Origin: a virus
Virus record (IMG/VR): IMGVR_UViG_3300002514_000213
Location: 1 to 25,867 of that record
Reading direction: 5' to 3' (one strand)
Length of the DNA: 25,867 nucleotides
The first letter of the stretch is position 1; the number at the start of each line of letters is the position of its first letter. The notes under the pieces were generated by a model, which saw only the letters and a list, made by a program, of their open reading frames with translations, did no database searches and was not told the DNA's origin. A program made the translations under genes and the position numbers. Below are positions 8,993 to 17,074 of the stretch, piece by piece.

Positions 8993-11944
8993 CTATGGAT
9001 TAGTCCCCGGGCTACCTCCAGGGCTGCCACCTTGTGAATTAGTTCCGTTAGAACCTCCTTCTGTTGATTCCGCGGCTTCTGTTTCCAGTTCATTTATTAT
9101 TGCTTGTTCATCAAATATGGTCTTATCAGTTTTAGAAGTTGTTGTACTGTTTGGGTTATATATTTCTGTATTCGCAAAGAAATTGTTAGAAAGAGCGTTT
9201 TGTAGTTCTGATACTGGTTTTTCTAAACCTTGGCCTCCTATATATTTAAAGTTCATAGATACATTAGCTATCATTGGTTGTAGTCCTATCCCTTCTGGAT
9301 TCATATCCAACACTAATGGTTCGTAACTAAAACTTACAGAATCTATCGCTATCTTTGTATGGTAAAAATCACCAACCCTTAACACACAAATAGGTGGTGG
9401 ACCAAAAGCGGTGTTTTCAGCATCAACATTATCTTCACCACCCTCCACTGCAGTTGGCATTGTCCTACCTGGTCTAGTACATTGTAATAAGAAACTTAAT
9501 CTAGTGTTTAATCCCTCTGGTGTCATAGAGTGAAATGATGGATGAAAATATTTGAGTTTTCGTTTTAAGGAGTCATAAATAAATTCATCGTCTTCTTTTA
9601 AAGCGTTAAAGTAATTTTCCTCCCCTAACATTCTAGCTAATATTGCGGCGGTATTTAATTTTTTCTCTTTTTCTGTTGATTGGGTGTTATTTGTTATAGC
9701 TGCATTTTCTGCTGTCTCCTCTTCCCCTGGTGGAGTTAAGGCTGATTGATTTATCATATTTGTAGTACCTTGGGTACTTGCTGTTGCTCCCGCGTCATAG
9801 TATGCTCCGTCCGTGTCTGTTGAGTATGGTCCGTCTGCCGGTGGGACTGGTCCTGGATTATCACCCGTACCAGTTTGGGTATAAGCTTCTTCATCGGTCG
9901 CGTCAGTGATATCATTCTGCAATGTTATTATATCGGCTATTGAAAGATTAGGATAAACTGCGGCCAGTTCATAAATGTCATATTCCTTACACCCAGCGAT
10001 GAAAGCGTTTATGGATTTATCTGCAACAAAGCTGGGTGAATTTTTTAATGTATTTTGAGCTATCTCATTTAATACAGATGGATGGTCAACTACCATTTTA
10101 AAACTTAGGGTCCCAATTCTTTCTGTGTAGTTATATGTATATACTGGTTCAGGTCTCCCCAAAAAACTCACAGAATTCCATTGGGCTGAATTAGTGTCAC
10201 CTATACTAATATCATAAGGTGGGAACCACATTACTCTTCCTCCGTTTGGTCCTTTTTCTGTGGTAGGTAATCCTAGAAGTTCTGGAGTTCCTCTCCACGC
10301 CAAGTTTTCGATAGAGAACATATATTTTTTTACATTCTTTTCTGTTTTGGTTGTGTCTACATTAACATCAAAGACTGGAGCTATGTTAAGATTAAATGTG
10401 TTAGTTAGGACTGAGCCCTCCACACCTCTAGTATTTCCTTTATAACTTTGTAGGTTACTCATCTTATAATATGGATTGTCTTTTGTCCAAGTTCTACAGT
10501 AATCCGCTACGTATTCCGGAGTACCAAAAAGTCCATCATCCACATACCTTACACCAGAACCTTTAGATATGTCTTTATACCCATCATTAAATACTTTAGA
10601 GGTTTGGTCTATAGCGTGTCCAGCATGTTTTCTTCTTGCTCCCCCCATTAATGGTGCGGCGTTAATAAGTTTTTGTGTTTCGTCTAATAAACCCCCTTTT
10701 CTTTTTGGTATGGTAAAGGACCGTGTATATAAGATGGATTGTGGTGCGTTAGTCGAAGCGAAAGAATTTAACCCAAACCAACTGAATCCACCAGATAAGT
10801 CTCCACCATCCATATAACCTAACCCATTTAAACCAAAATTATAATATTTCCATAGAGCGTTTCCGTCTACTGTTTCTAACTCCTTTGCTAATGTTGATGG
10901 TCCGTATACGAGTGCATTAACTTCTCTACCAAATTCATCGTATGGGATGGCTCCGATTGGACTGTCTATGGTAGATGGGTTTGAGCTCTTAGACCCAACG
11001 TATTGGTATGGTAGTAATTTAGCTACACCTTGATGTAATCGGGCTCTTGAGTAGTCAGGCCTATTAATGTTGTAATTAAGTAATTCAAATAATTTAGATT
11101 GTTGTATAAAACCCATATGTTCTATAAACTTTTCACTAGGTTCAGGATTTGCGGTTAGGTTTCTAGGTATATCATTACCCCCTGTTATTAGATTAGATAT
11201 GGCGTTAGCTGTAGCTTCTATGTTTCCGTACTGACCAGAAGTGCTAATTCCATTTTTACTTAAAGTGTTTATATCTGGAACAAATACATCATAAAAATAA
11301 TATCCTGGTAATTCGGAACTTCCGTCATATTGGTTATTGATTCTAGATAAGAAGTCTGTACCTTTTAATTCTTTTTTCCCTGGTGTAACACTAATATCAA
11401 ATAGATAATTACCTTTTGGGCCATCACTTATTTGGTCTAGATATTGTTTCTGTATTTCGCCTAAATTTTGTCTTAGCCACCCACTAGAGACACCCATTAG
11501 ATTACTATCATCTAAAATTTTACTGTTAACTGTGTTAACTATACCATTAGTTATGTTAACTGTGTCTAAAATTTCTGCTGGGGTATATTCGGACGAAACA
11601 AATGTTTTGGGTGATACTGTATTGTCCGAAACATAACCTACACCTTCTCTAGGTAGTACTTTAGTGACGTCGATTAATTGTACATCATTATACCCTCCAG
11701 CTGGGCCATATTTATTATCTAAGAATAACTTTGTTAGGGGTGATTCCGCTACTTCACTTACTGTTGGTTGGTCTGGTACATTTTGCATTCGAGACGCTAA
11801 ATAAGCTTGGTCTCCTGGTTGTTGCACGCCAAAAGGGGGAGATATTGGTTTCCCGTCCCATAAGTAAGAACTATGAAGATTCTTACCTAACATAAACTGT
11901 CTTACATTTTCAGTACTTTCTATGGATAGTTTGTCGTGACTCAT
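8993..11944 (-). CDS. Large tail/baseplate structural protein
   Basis: A 983-residue virion protein without recognised catalytic motifs. A conserved-looking core lies at about residues 530-640 (IENLAWRGTPELLG, FPPYDISIGD, FLGRPEPVYTYNYTERIG), followed by an acidic, Gly/Thr-rich linker and a second beta-rich block near residues 850-920 (PPICVLRVGDFYHTKIAIDS). The protein ends in a low-complexity Gly/Ser/Asn/Pro tail. I recall the FLGRPEPVYTYN-type segment from structural proteins of marine T4-like phages. Lying between the tape measure and the gp53-like gene, it is most likely a baseplate component, perhaps where T4 has gp48/gp54, though homology to those is not evident. The ATG follows an AAAAAGGT stretch directly. 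Confidence 0.75.
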   Translation of the reverse strand: MSHDKLSIESTENVRQFMLGKNLHSSYLWDGKPISPPFGVQQPGDQAYLASRMQNVPDQPTVSEVAESPLTKLFLDNKYGPAGGYNDVQLIDVTKVLPREGVGYVSDNTVSPKTFVSSEYTPAEILDTVNITNGIVNTVNSKILDDSNLMGVSSGWLRQNLGEIQKQYLDQISDGPKGNYLFDISVTPGKKELKGTDFLSRINNQYDGSSELPGYYFYDVFVPDINTLSKNGISTSGQYGNIEATANAISNLITGGNDIPRNLTANPEPSEKFIEHMGFIQQSKLFELLNYNINRPDYSRARLHQGVAKLLPYQYVGSKSSNPSTIDSPIGAIPYDEFGREVNALVYGPSTLAKELETVDGNALWKYYNFGLNGLGYMDGGDLSGGFSWFGLNSFASTNAPQSILYTRSFTIPKRKGGLLDETQKLINAAPLMGGARRKHAGHAIDQTSKVFNDGYKDISKGSGVRYVDDGLFGTPEYVADYCRTWTKDNPYYKMSNLQSYKGNTRGVEGSVLTNTFNLNIAPVFDVNVDTTKTEKNVKKYMFSIENLAWRGTPELLGLPTTEKGPNGGRVMWFPPYDISIGDTNSAQWNSVSFLGRPEPVYTYNYTERIGTLSFKMVVDHPSVLNEIAQNTLKNSPSFVADKSINAFIAGCKEYDIYELAAVYPNLSIADIITLQNDITDATDEEAYTQTGTGDNPGPVPPADGPYSTDTDGAYYDAGATASTQGTTNMINQSALTPPGEEETAENAAITNNTQSTEKEKKLNTAAILARMLGEENYFNALKEDDEFIYDSLKRKLKYFHPSFHSMTPEGLNTRLSFLLQCTRPGRTMPTAVEGGEDNVDAENTAFGPPPICVLRVGDFYHTKIAIDSVSFSYEPLVLDMNPEGIGLQPMIANVSMNFKYIGGQGLEKPVSELQNALSNNFFANTEIYNPNSTTTSKTDKTIFDEQAIINELETEAAESTEGGSNGTNSQGGSPGGSPGTNP

Positions 11945-11965
11945 ACCTTTTTATTTATTATTTTA

Positions 11966-13909
11966 TTACCCTCTAGCCTGAGTTACATTCTTTGCGATTG
12001 TGCCCCAATCACCAGAAGATAACTTAGTTAAGAATCTATTAATATCTATATCAGTTGTGGTTCCACCACCTTCTAATGTTATTGTACCAGCGTGTAGTAC
12101 TGTCCCAGGCGACGCACCTCCTTGATTGTTTGTTTGTTGATTCGCTTCATCAGATAGTCTACTTCCTAAACTTACACCTAAATCCGTACCTCCGATAACC
12201 AAATCTCCTTTGGCGAAAGATAGTGTCTCGGAAGCTGAGGCTCCAGCGGGTTTTACAAAATCGTAATATGTTGGTGTACTCGCGGTTGCGGCGTTAGTCC
12301 GAATTAGGTTATTCTGTCCCGTCATAGCGTTTTTTGCTTTTATGAAATTATCATAAGTGCTCGTCAACATATTTTTTTGGAGTTCACCCATCATTTTACC
12401 CATCTTTGCTGCGTCTCCACTCATAAGGTCCTCCATCTGGTCTTCATCCAAAAACTGCATACCTCCAGCCATTTGTTGTGAAAATCCTTCTTGTTCTATA
12501 TCTCCTGCTGTTCCTCCCATTTTTCTAACCATAACTCGAATTCCAGCGTCCATAGCCGCTAAATATTGATTTGCTTTTTCTGCAACTGTAAGTTGTTGTT
12601 GGTATATGTCTTTGTCGGACATCCCGTCTTTTCTCAATAACTTCATTTGGTCGTCAGTTACATTCGCGACATCTACCATTTCTTCTATTCCTGGTATTTT
12701 AACTACAGCTTTACCATGTTTACCTATTTGAGCCATAGACGCTATCAATTCCTTGTCATTTTCACTCATTTTGGTTCCGTATTCTAATTCGGAGAATACT
12801 TGTGCTCTTCTTGCTGATTTTACAGCTGTATCAGCTAACTCCTGATAACTCATTCCCATAGCCTCTGCCATATCCTTTAACTTCCTTCTTTCCTGTGGGG
12901 ATATTATAAATTTATTTTTAGTTTTATCAAATGTTACCGAAGCTGCCGCAGTGTCTACTATTGCGTCTTGTAGGCCTTCTAGGTCATTAGTCGCCATGTA
13001 CATCAATTTAAATGGGTCTCCTAAATCACCTACCGCACCACCTATTACTTGCATTTGTGCTGCAAAATCTATTGCACCTTCAGGGTCAAAGAATTTATCA
13101 GCTAATGACGTTACCGTACTCATCTCTATACCCAATGTCTGACTTTTTGCGACCATACTAGCTAACCCTTCAATCCCTTTGTCAAAACCATATGTATTTA
13201 TCAATTTAAGTTCACCGGTTACATCCCCTAAAAAACTTTCCATAACCACACCAAACGCCCTACCGGTAGATAAAACATCCGACATAGCATTGTCAGTATC
13301 CTCAACACCACCAATTGCTTCATCTAAACTATAACCTATAGTGTCAAAAGCTGCGGCAAAATCTCCCGAGTCAAATCCATCTAAAGTCTTAGTTAGTAGT
13401 GATGCTCGTTCAACCACCTGGGGTGGTATCCTAAGGTTTCTACCAACTTCTTTTGATATATCTTTAAATGACTCGTATAATTTATCTACGGTTATTCCAA
13501 AATCAGCAGCAGACTTACCTGCTAGGTTTAATTCACCTATTGTGTCGAAGAGTTGTGCGTTGGACATCCCTAATGATTTTGAGATGTCTACCCTTAAACT
13601 ATCCTCTAAAGCTAATTTATCTAAGATAGTATTCATTTTTCCGTCTACGTTGGCTTGTAGGGTTACGGTTTCCTTCAACATATCTATCATCCCTTGTACT
13701 TCCCCAGCAGTCATTTGACCTCTAGGAATTCTAGATTTTAATAGTGTTTCGAATTTTTTCATTACCCCAGTAGCAACATCTGTGGAGGTGTGGGTGGCTT
13801 GGGTATTACTATACCCTGCGGACGCTAATTCAGCCTGAAAGTCTGAATCAGAGAATAATTGAGACATCGTTACGTCTCTACCCCGAGAATCTTTTAATGT
13901 AATTGCCAT
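11966..13909 (-). CDS. Tail tape-measure protein
   Basis: A 647-residue, mainly helical protein rich in Ala, Met, Lys, Asp and Gly, typical of tape-measure proteins that set tail-tube length. The central part has alternating helical and Gly/Ala segments (for example GGAVGDLGD, AEAMGMSYQELAD). The C-terminus is Gly/Thr/Asn-rich and predicted beta. T4 gp29 is about 590 residues; at the usual 0.15 nm per residue this one predicts a tube of roughly 95-100 nm. Its position, directly after the tube gene and the chaperone with overlapping frame, is the classic location. An AAAGG element 6 bp before the ATG may serve as Shine-Dalgarno, and a TATTTATT box lies 14 bp upstream. It lacks the enzymatic domains that some tape measures carry. 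Confidence 0.75.
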   Translation of the reverse strand: MAITLKDSRGRDVTMSQLFSDSDFQAELASAGYSNTQATHTSTDVATGVMKKFETLLKSRIPRGQMTAGEVQGMIDMLKETVTLQANVDGKMNTILDKLALEDSLRVDISKSLGMSNAQLFDTIGELNLAGKSAADFGITVDKLYESFKDISKEVGRNLRIPPQVVERASLLTKTLDGFDSGDFAAAFDTIGYSLDEAIGGVEDTDNAMSDVLSTGRAFGVVMESFLGDVTGELKLINTYGFDKGIEGLASMVAKSQTLGIEMSTVTSLADKFFDPEGAIDFAAQMQVIGGAVGDLGDPFKLMYMATNDLEGLQDAIVDTAAASVTFDKTKNKFIISPQERRKLKDMAEAMGMSYQELADTAVKSARRAQVFSELEYGTKMSENDKELIASMAQIGKHGKAVVKIPGIEEMVDVANVTDDQMKLLRKDGMSDKDIYQQQLTVAEKANQYLAAMDAGIRVMVRKMGGTAGDIEQEGFSQQMAGGMQFLDEDQMEDLMSGDAAKMGKMMGELQKNMLTSTYDNFIKAKNAMTGQNNLIRTNAATASTPTYYDFVKPAGASASETLSFAKGDLVIGGTDLGVSLGSRLSDEANQQTNNQGGASPGTVLHAGTITLEGGGTTTDIDINRFLTKLSSGDWGTIAKNVTQARG

Positions 13910-13923
13910 ACTAAACCTTTAAC

Positions 13924-13931
13924 AATAAATA
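13924..13931 (-). promoter_or_regulatory. Candidate promoter box, variant TATTTATT
   Basis: Minus-strand TATTTATT, one mismatch from the TATTTATA box, located 14 bp before the tape-measure ATG and just after the stop codon of the overlapping chaperone frame. Confidence 0.3.
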
Positions 13932-13940
13932 CTTGAAAGA

Positions 13941-14138
13941 TTATTTACGTTGGTTATTTTGTTTTTCTATTGCTTCTCTTTTTTTGGCAAATTCGTCGGC
14001 TAAAAAATCTACATAGAATCTTCTCTCGAAGGTTGGCATGAGTAGTAGGTCGGACCAAGCGACATTTAAGTGTTTCATTAAGTAGTAAAACTCTTGTAAT
14101 AGGGCATTCCTATATGCCGTAGAAAGGACGAAAAAACT
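13941..14138 (-). CDS. gp51-like/tail-chaperone overlapping frame, possibly made by frameshift
   Basis: A 65-codon stretch open from 14138 to the TAA at 13941, in the +1 (equivalently -2) frame relative to the gp26-like gene, whose last 29 bp it overlaps. Its sequence looks like real protein: a hydrophobic helix (ALLQEFYYLMKHLNVAWSD), then LLLMPTFERRFYVDFLADE and a charged KKREAIEKQNNQRK tail, much like short hub-assembly (gp51-type) proteins of T4-like phages as I recall them. The first in-frame ATG is at 14078 (45 residues), which would cut the leading helix in half. There is no GTG or TTG upstream in frame. A TTT TTT C run at 14130-14136 could allow a +1 shift, giving a fusion of about 308 residues. 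Alternatives are internal initiation at 14078 or an unusual start codon. Confidence 0.6.
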   Translation of the reverse strand, partial: SFFVLSTAYRNALLQEFYYLMKHLNVAWSDLLLMPTFERRFYVDFLADEFAKKREAIEKQNNQRK

Positions 14139-14868
14139 CTACACCGAAGTTAATTCTCAGTTCTTGTACCTCATTTGAGGGTGTTGTTACACTAACTGTT
14201 AAGTCCAATTCTGGTGTATTGTCACGGACCACTTTTCTTATTGATTGTGAATCTTTGATAGGCATTGTTTGTATAAACTGGTGAATAGTCATAGGGTCTC
14301 TAACACCATCAACCTCCTTCAGCATTTTTGCTAATTGTGTGGTCATGTATGAACTAATAACATCATTTTTATGGGTCTCGTCTAATGTCTTTAATTCTTT
14401 TTCGTCCGATGGGGAGATGAATGTTAACTTTACTTTCTTCTTGGATATTTCTAGGTAGTACTCGAATTCATTCTTTTCGTCTAGTTCCACCCCAATATCC
14501 TTTGTTTTTAATTGTGATAAGTCGATTGTCGCGCTAAAGTCTTTATTTGTCTTTCTGTCTGTAACTTTTACATCGTAGTTTGTACCAAATGCTGTATTAC
14601 GTAAAAATATTAGAATAGCTTCTTTATCACAGTCAGGCATATTCTCTAACGAAATATCTTTGTCTAAAATTTTTCTACCTATTAATGTGTCAATTAACTT
14701 TCCTGTTTCAGTTAATGATGGTGAAGCTAATAGGTTTTCGTCAGACGCGTTTAAATAAGTTACTTTTACTGAGGTTTTTCTATCTTTATAAAATATACCT
14801 TGTGATGGTAGGGTTACCACGTCATAAGGTAATATAGAGTCTGGTGTTTCTCCTAGTTGTTCTTGCAT
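14110..14868 (-). CDS. gp26-like baseplate-hub / tail-assembly chaperone protein
   Basis: A 252-residue protein. It opens with ILPYDVVTLPSQGIFY, continues with LNASDENLL, a helical part with MPDCDKEAILIFLRNTAFG and a beta segment, and ends EFFRPFYGI. This resembles the T4 gp26 base-plate hub family as found in T4-like phages (about 208 residues in T4), though zinc-type Cys pairs seen in some members are absent. Placed between tail tube and tape measure, and followed by an overlapping downstream frame, it occupies the slot of the tail-assembly chaperone (lambda G). There is no Shine-Dalgarno before the ATG; a TATTTACA box lies 29 bp upstream. An alternative is a chaperone unrelated to gp26. 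Confidence 0.65.
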   Translation of the reverse strand: MQEQLGETPDSILPYDVVTLPSQGIFYKDRKTSVKVTYLNASDENLLASPSLTETGKLIDTLIGRKILDKDISLENMPDCDKEAILIFLRNTAFGTNYDVKVTDRKTNKDFSATIDLSQLKTKDIGVELDEKNEFEYYLEISKKKVKLTFISPSDEKELKTLDETHKNDVISSYMTTQLAKMLKEVDGVRDPMTIHQFIQTMPIKDSQSIRKVVRDNTPELDLTVSVTTPSNEVQELRINFGVEFFRPFYGI

Positions 14869-14897
14869 TATTTATAATTTAAAATATATGTTATAAT

Positions 14898-14905
14898 TGT
14901 AAATA
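14898..14905 (-). promoter_or_regulatory. Candidate promoter box, variant TATTTACA
   Basis: Minus-strand TATTTACA, one mismatch from TATTTATA, 29 bp before the ATG of the gp26-like gene and downstream of the tail-tube terminator, where a fresh promoter would be needed. The remaining AT-rich sequence of this 220-bp gap shows no gene. Confidence 0.3.
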
Positions 14906-15039
14906 TAGTAATTCTGTTTTATTTGTAAAATACAAAACTAATTTATTATTTGCAGCATAATCATCGGTGAGTGATAGTTTAAAGTAAATGATTTATTAAC
15001 TATATTTTTCATTACTTATTAAATTATATGTTTTAATAT

Positions 15040-15066
15040 AAAAAAAGTCCCCGTGTGAGGACTTTT
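15040..15066 (-). terminator. Intrinsic terminator after tail-tube gene
   Basis: An 8-bp stem (AAAAGTCC with GGACTTTT) closes an 8-base loop. On the minus strand it runs into seven T residues, so it fits termination of the tail-tube transcript that ends at 15089. Confidence 0.8.
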
Positions 15067-15088
15067 ATATGTTATATGAGGGTTTATG

Positions 15089-15577
15089 TTAGTAAACTAA
15101 AATACAACGGTCTGGACGTAATGTAGCCGCTATATTTGCAAGACCGTCATCACTATAACCTAAGTCGTTAAAGTTAACGTCAGTTAAAAAACAACCTTGT
15201 AATATCCATTTTTCTACTACAACTCCTGTTGGGTCTAACATTTCTAAATCTATATTTTTTTTGTATCCAGCAGCGTAACCCATTCTACCTGTTACCGATT
15301 CTGAATGTAACCTAACCCATTCCATTAATGCTTGTGCGGCTGAAGGACCGATAGGGTCTCTAAATGTTACATTAATTGTGCCCCACGTAAATCTACCAGC
15401 AACATATGTCGATGTATTTAAAAACGGGACTTCAACTGGATTTATGGTTATTTGTGGTCTAGATGTACTCTCTACATACCACTCGTTAATACCTAAGGAC
15501 GAATCAAATCTTAGAATAAACCTATTCTTTTTCTTTGGTTCGTAGGGTATCGGCATTTTCATTAATAAATCGGCCAT
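15089..15577 (-). CDS. gp19: Tail tube protein (gp19-like)
   Basis: A 162-residue protein, almost the length of T4 gp19 (163). It shows the tube-protein layout: an N-terminal strand with KKNRFILRFD, the WYVESTSRPQI segment, the FTWGTINVTFRDP beta-hairpin, an ALMEWVRLHSES helix, and a C-terminal LDPTGVVVEKWILQGCF sheet with a DVNFNDLGYSDD turn. It polymerises as hexameric rings to form the inner tube through which DNA passes. It is flanked by its own candidate promoter (TATTTATA, 42 bp upstream) and its own strong terminator, consistent with separate high-level expression. The ATG has no Shine-Dalgarno, only an A-rich leader. This is one of the firmest identifications in the window. Confidence 0.93.
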   Translation of the reverse strand: MADLLMKMPIPYEPKKKNRFILRFDSSLGINEWYVESTSRPQITINPVEVPFLNTSTYVAGRFTWGTINVTFRDPIGPSAAQALMEWVRLHSESVTGRMGYAAGYKKNIDLEMLDPTGVVVEKWILQGCFLTDVNFNDLGYSDDGLANIAATLRPDRCILVY

Positions 15578-15619
15578 ATTCTTTTGTTTTTGTATTAATT
15601 TATTTTATTGTTATACCTA

Positions 15620-15627
15620 TAAATATA
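15620..15627 (-). promoter_or_regulatory. Candidate phage late promoter box TATTTATA
   Basis: Exact TATTTATA on the minus strand, 42 bp before the tail-tube ATG, between two minus-strand genes, so its orientation is unambiguous. Confidence 0.5.
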
Positions 15628-15646
15628 CTCAGGTTGAAAAAACGTA

Positions 15647-16510
15647 TTATTCTACCTTCTTTAATGTTATTTTTTTATTTCCTCCGTCTGAAGTGTTGTA
15701 CACCACAAAAGTAACGTCTGGAAATTCTGATTGTAGAACATTCTCTATAAAAGGTATAATTGCGTTTATATTACCTAAATCATCATCACTAAACCCTATA
15801 GACAATTTATTGTACTCTGTATTAACCATTTGTTTAGCTTGGTGAACTATTTTAGTTACGTAATCTCTTAAAGCTATTTTTTTATTTTCTTCCGGATTAA
15901 GTGCTGATTCTTCACTAGTTCCGAATTTTTCCATAAACTGTGGGGAGGTTACTGGGTGATAGTCTTGACTGTCTAGATAGATTCTTAGAGTGGTATCTGG
16001 GTCCTCACCTTCTAACTCGGGAATAGTTTGTTGGATATTATCAATCATTCTGTTTAATTCTTCTTCATTAAAAGTGTACGATATAACCAAATCCATCCCT
16101 TTTCTCAAAACCTCCGGGCTCTGTCCTCTAGCGGTAATAATAGAAATAGGGTTTGCGTATAGTAGAGCTTCTTTAAATTTCTCGAAAGACGGAGCGAAAG
16201 AATTATTTTGTAATGCCGTTTCTAAATCACTTAAGAAAGATTCATCCCCTATAAAATTATCAAACGCTCCCTCGTCTAATTCATAATCATCATTATCTCT
16301 CAATAAAGCAAAATCAGCGGTACTAACATTAACTTTTTCTACCCCAGAATCAGTCTTTCTTAACATTTTAATAGTTGTGGGCATATTAATAATATTGTCG
16401 TCCCAATCAAAAGAATATGCACGTATTACGGATGGGTCTGAAGAATTTTCGTTTAACGAACCTAGTACATACTTTAGTTGTTTTTCTGTCAAAATAATAT
16501 CTTTTTTCAT
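15647..16510 (-). CDS. HAD-superfamily phosphatase with N-terminal LTE-helix extension
   Basis: A 287-residue protein from the ATG at 16510; the in-frame TTG five codons upstream falls inside the promoter box and is unlikely. All four HAD motifs can be placed: motif I FDWDDN (Asp35, Asp37, with Asn39 where Thr/Val is usual), motif II SIITARG (Thr126), a candidate motif III Lys at about 211 (KKIALRDY), and motif IV GFSDDDLGN (Asp242-244). It should be a Mg-dependent phosphohydrolase; the substrate is unknown, with nucleic-acid 3'-phosphate or nucleotide as options. Residues 1-22 form a separate extension (IILTEKQLKYVLGSL) matching the LTE-helix motif of other proteins here, perhaps a capsid-targeting signal. 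It sits between sheath and tube genes, an odd place for an enzyme. Confidence 0.8.
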   Translation of the reverse strand: MKKDIILTEKQLKYVLGSLNENSSDPSVIRAYSFDWDDNIINMPTTIKMLRKTDSGVEKVNVSTADFALLRDNDDYELDEGAFDNFIGDESFLSDLETALQNNSFAPSFEKFKEALLYANPISIITARGQSPEVLRKGMDLVISYTFNEEELNRMIDNIQQTIPELEGEDPDTTLRIYLDSQDYHPVTSPQFMEKFGTSEESALNPEENKKIALRDYVTKIVHQAKQMVNTEYNKLSIGFSDDDLGNINAIIPFIENVLQSEFPDVTFVVYNTSDGGNKKITLKKVE

Positions 16511-16514
16511 ATAA

Positions 16515-16522
16515 TATAAATA
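16515..16522 (-). promoter_or_regulatory. Candidate promoter box TATTTATA / TATAAATA
   Basis: On the minus strand this is TATTTATA, only 4 bp before the HAD ATG at 16510. On the plus strand it is the T4-type late box TATAAATA, 44 bp before the secreted-protein gene. Orientation is therefore ambiguous here. Confidence 0.4.
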
Positions 16523-16532
16523 CAATTTAATT

Positions 16533-16562
16533 TTGTTTATTCAATTTTATTTATTATCTTTG
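16533..16562 (+). promoter_or_regulatory. Bacteroidota-type promoter (TTG-19-TATCTTTG)
   Basis: TTG at 16533-16535 and TATCTTTG at 16555-16562, separated by 19 bp, match the Bacteroidota housekeeping consensus (-33 TTG, -7 TAnnTTTG). The predicted transcription start falls at or within a few bases of the ATG at 16567, implying a leaderless or nearly leaderless mRNA. Confidence 0.6.
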
Positions 16563-16566
16563 TAGT

Positions 16567-17013
16567 ATGAAAAACATTATAACAATATTATTACTAATAA
16601 CACTACCTTTAATTTCTCCAGCACAGCAGGTAGAGGTGTTGGACCTTACGTATAACATGTCTATTTCGTTACCGGAATATTCTGGTTCATTAAAATCTAG
16701 TGACATACCTAACATAGTTGTGAATAATTTTAGTGAATCAAAGAATACTGTCCATATAGACACTTCAATGTCGAGTATATCTATTTCACGTATGTCAGAT
16801 AAAACTGGTATTGTTGAGTCGTATGAATTAACTATAATGAGTGTCAGTCAAATAGATGGTCATGGCATAACTTATAATGTACATGATTCTTATAATGGTA
16901 ATTACGGATTTTTATTTTTAGAAGATGACGGTATGGTTATTTTTACATTACAAGAAATCTATTCTTTTGACAATTATAATGGCTTTATAGCGTTTAGACC
17001 TGATTATAAGTAA
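16567..17013 (+). CDS. Small secreted protein, probable cargo gene
   Basis: A 148-residue protein with a clear Sec signal peptide: Met-Lys, a hydrophobic core of Ile/Leu/Pro/Thr (residues 4-17), then SPAQQ with probable signal-peptidase I cleavage after Ala19. The Ala-Gln-Gln end is common in flavobacterial exported proteins. There is no lipobox Cys. The mature part is beta-rich with Ser/Asp/Tyr/Asn and no cysteines or motifs I recognise. It lies on the strand opposite the tail operon, has a host-type promoter at its start codon and is followed by a small membrane protein and a terminator. This suggests expression from the host polymerase, for example for surface change or superinfection exclusion, but function is unknown. 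Confidence 0.8.
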   Translation: MKNIITILLLITLPLISPAQQVEVLDLTYNMSISLPEYSGSLKSSDIPNIVVNNFSESKNTVHIDTSMSSISISRMSDKTGIVESYELTIMSVSQIDGHGITYNVHDSYNGNYGFLFLEDDGMVIFTLQEIYSFDNYNGFIAFRPDYK

Positions 17014-17074
17014 CCTTATTAATAATAATTCGTATATATTAATATAGAAGTTTAACCCTTAAAAAAATAAAATT

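Noticed and set aside
13341-13718. 125-codon plus-strand open frame antisense to the tape-measure gene
   Set aside because: It lies fully inside a well-supported gene, its translation is Ser/Pro-rich with no domain pattern, and it has no promoter or start context of its own.
14869-15088. A small gene in the longest gap
   Set aside because: Frames in both directions are short and AT-rich with no protein-like pattern; the gap is explained by the terminator and a promoter variant.
16511-16525. Upstream TTG start for the HAD protein at 16525
   Set aside because: The five extra codons coincide with the TATTTATA box, and the ATG at 16510 gives the MKK-type N-terminus expected.
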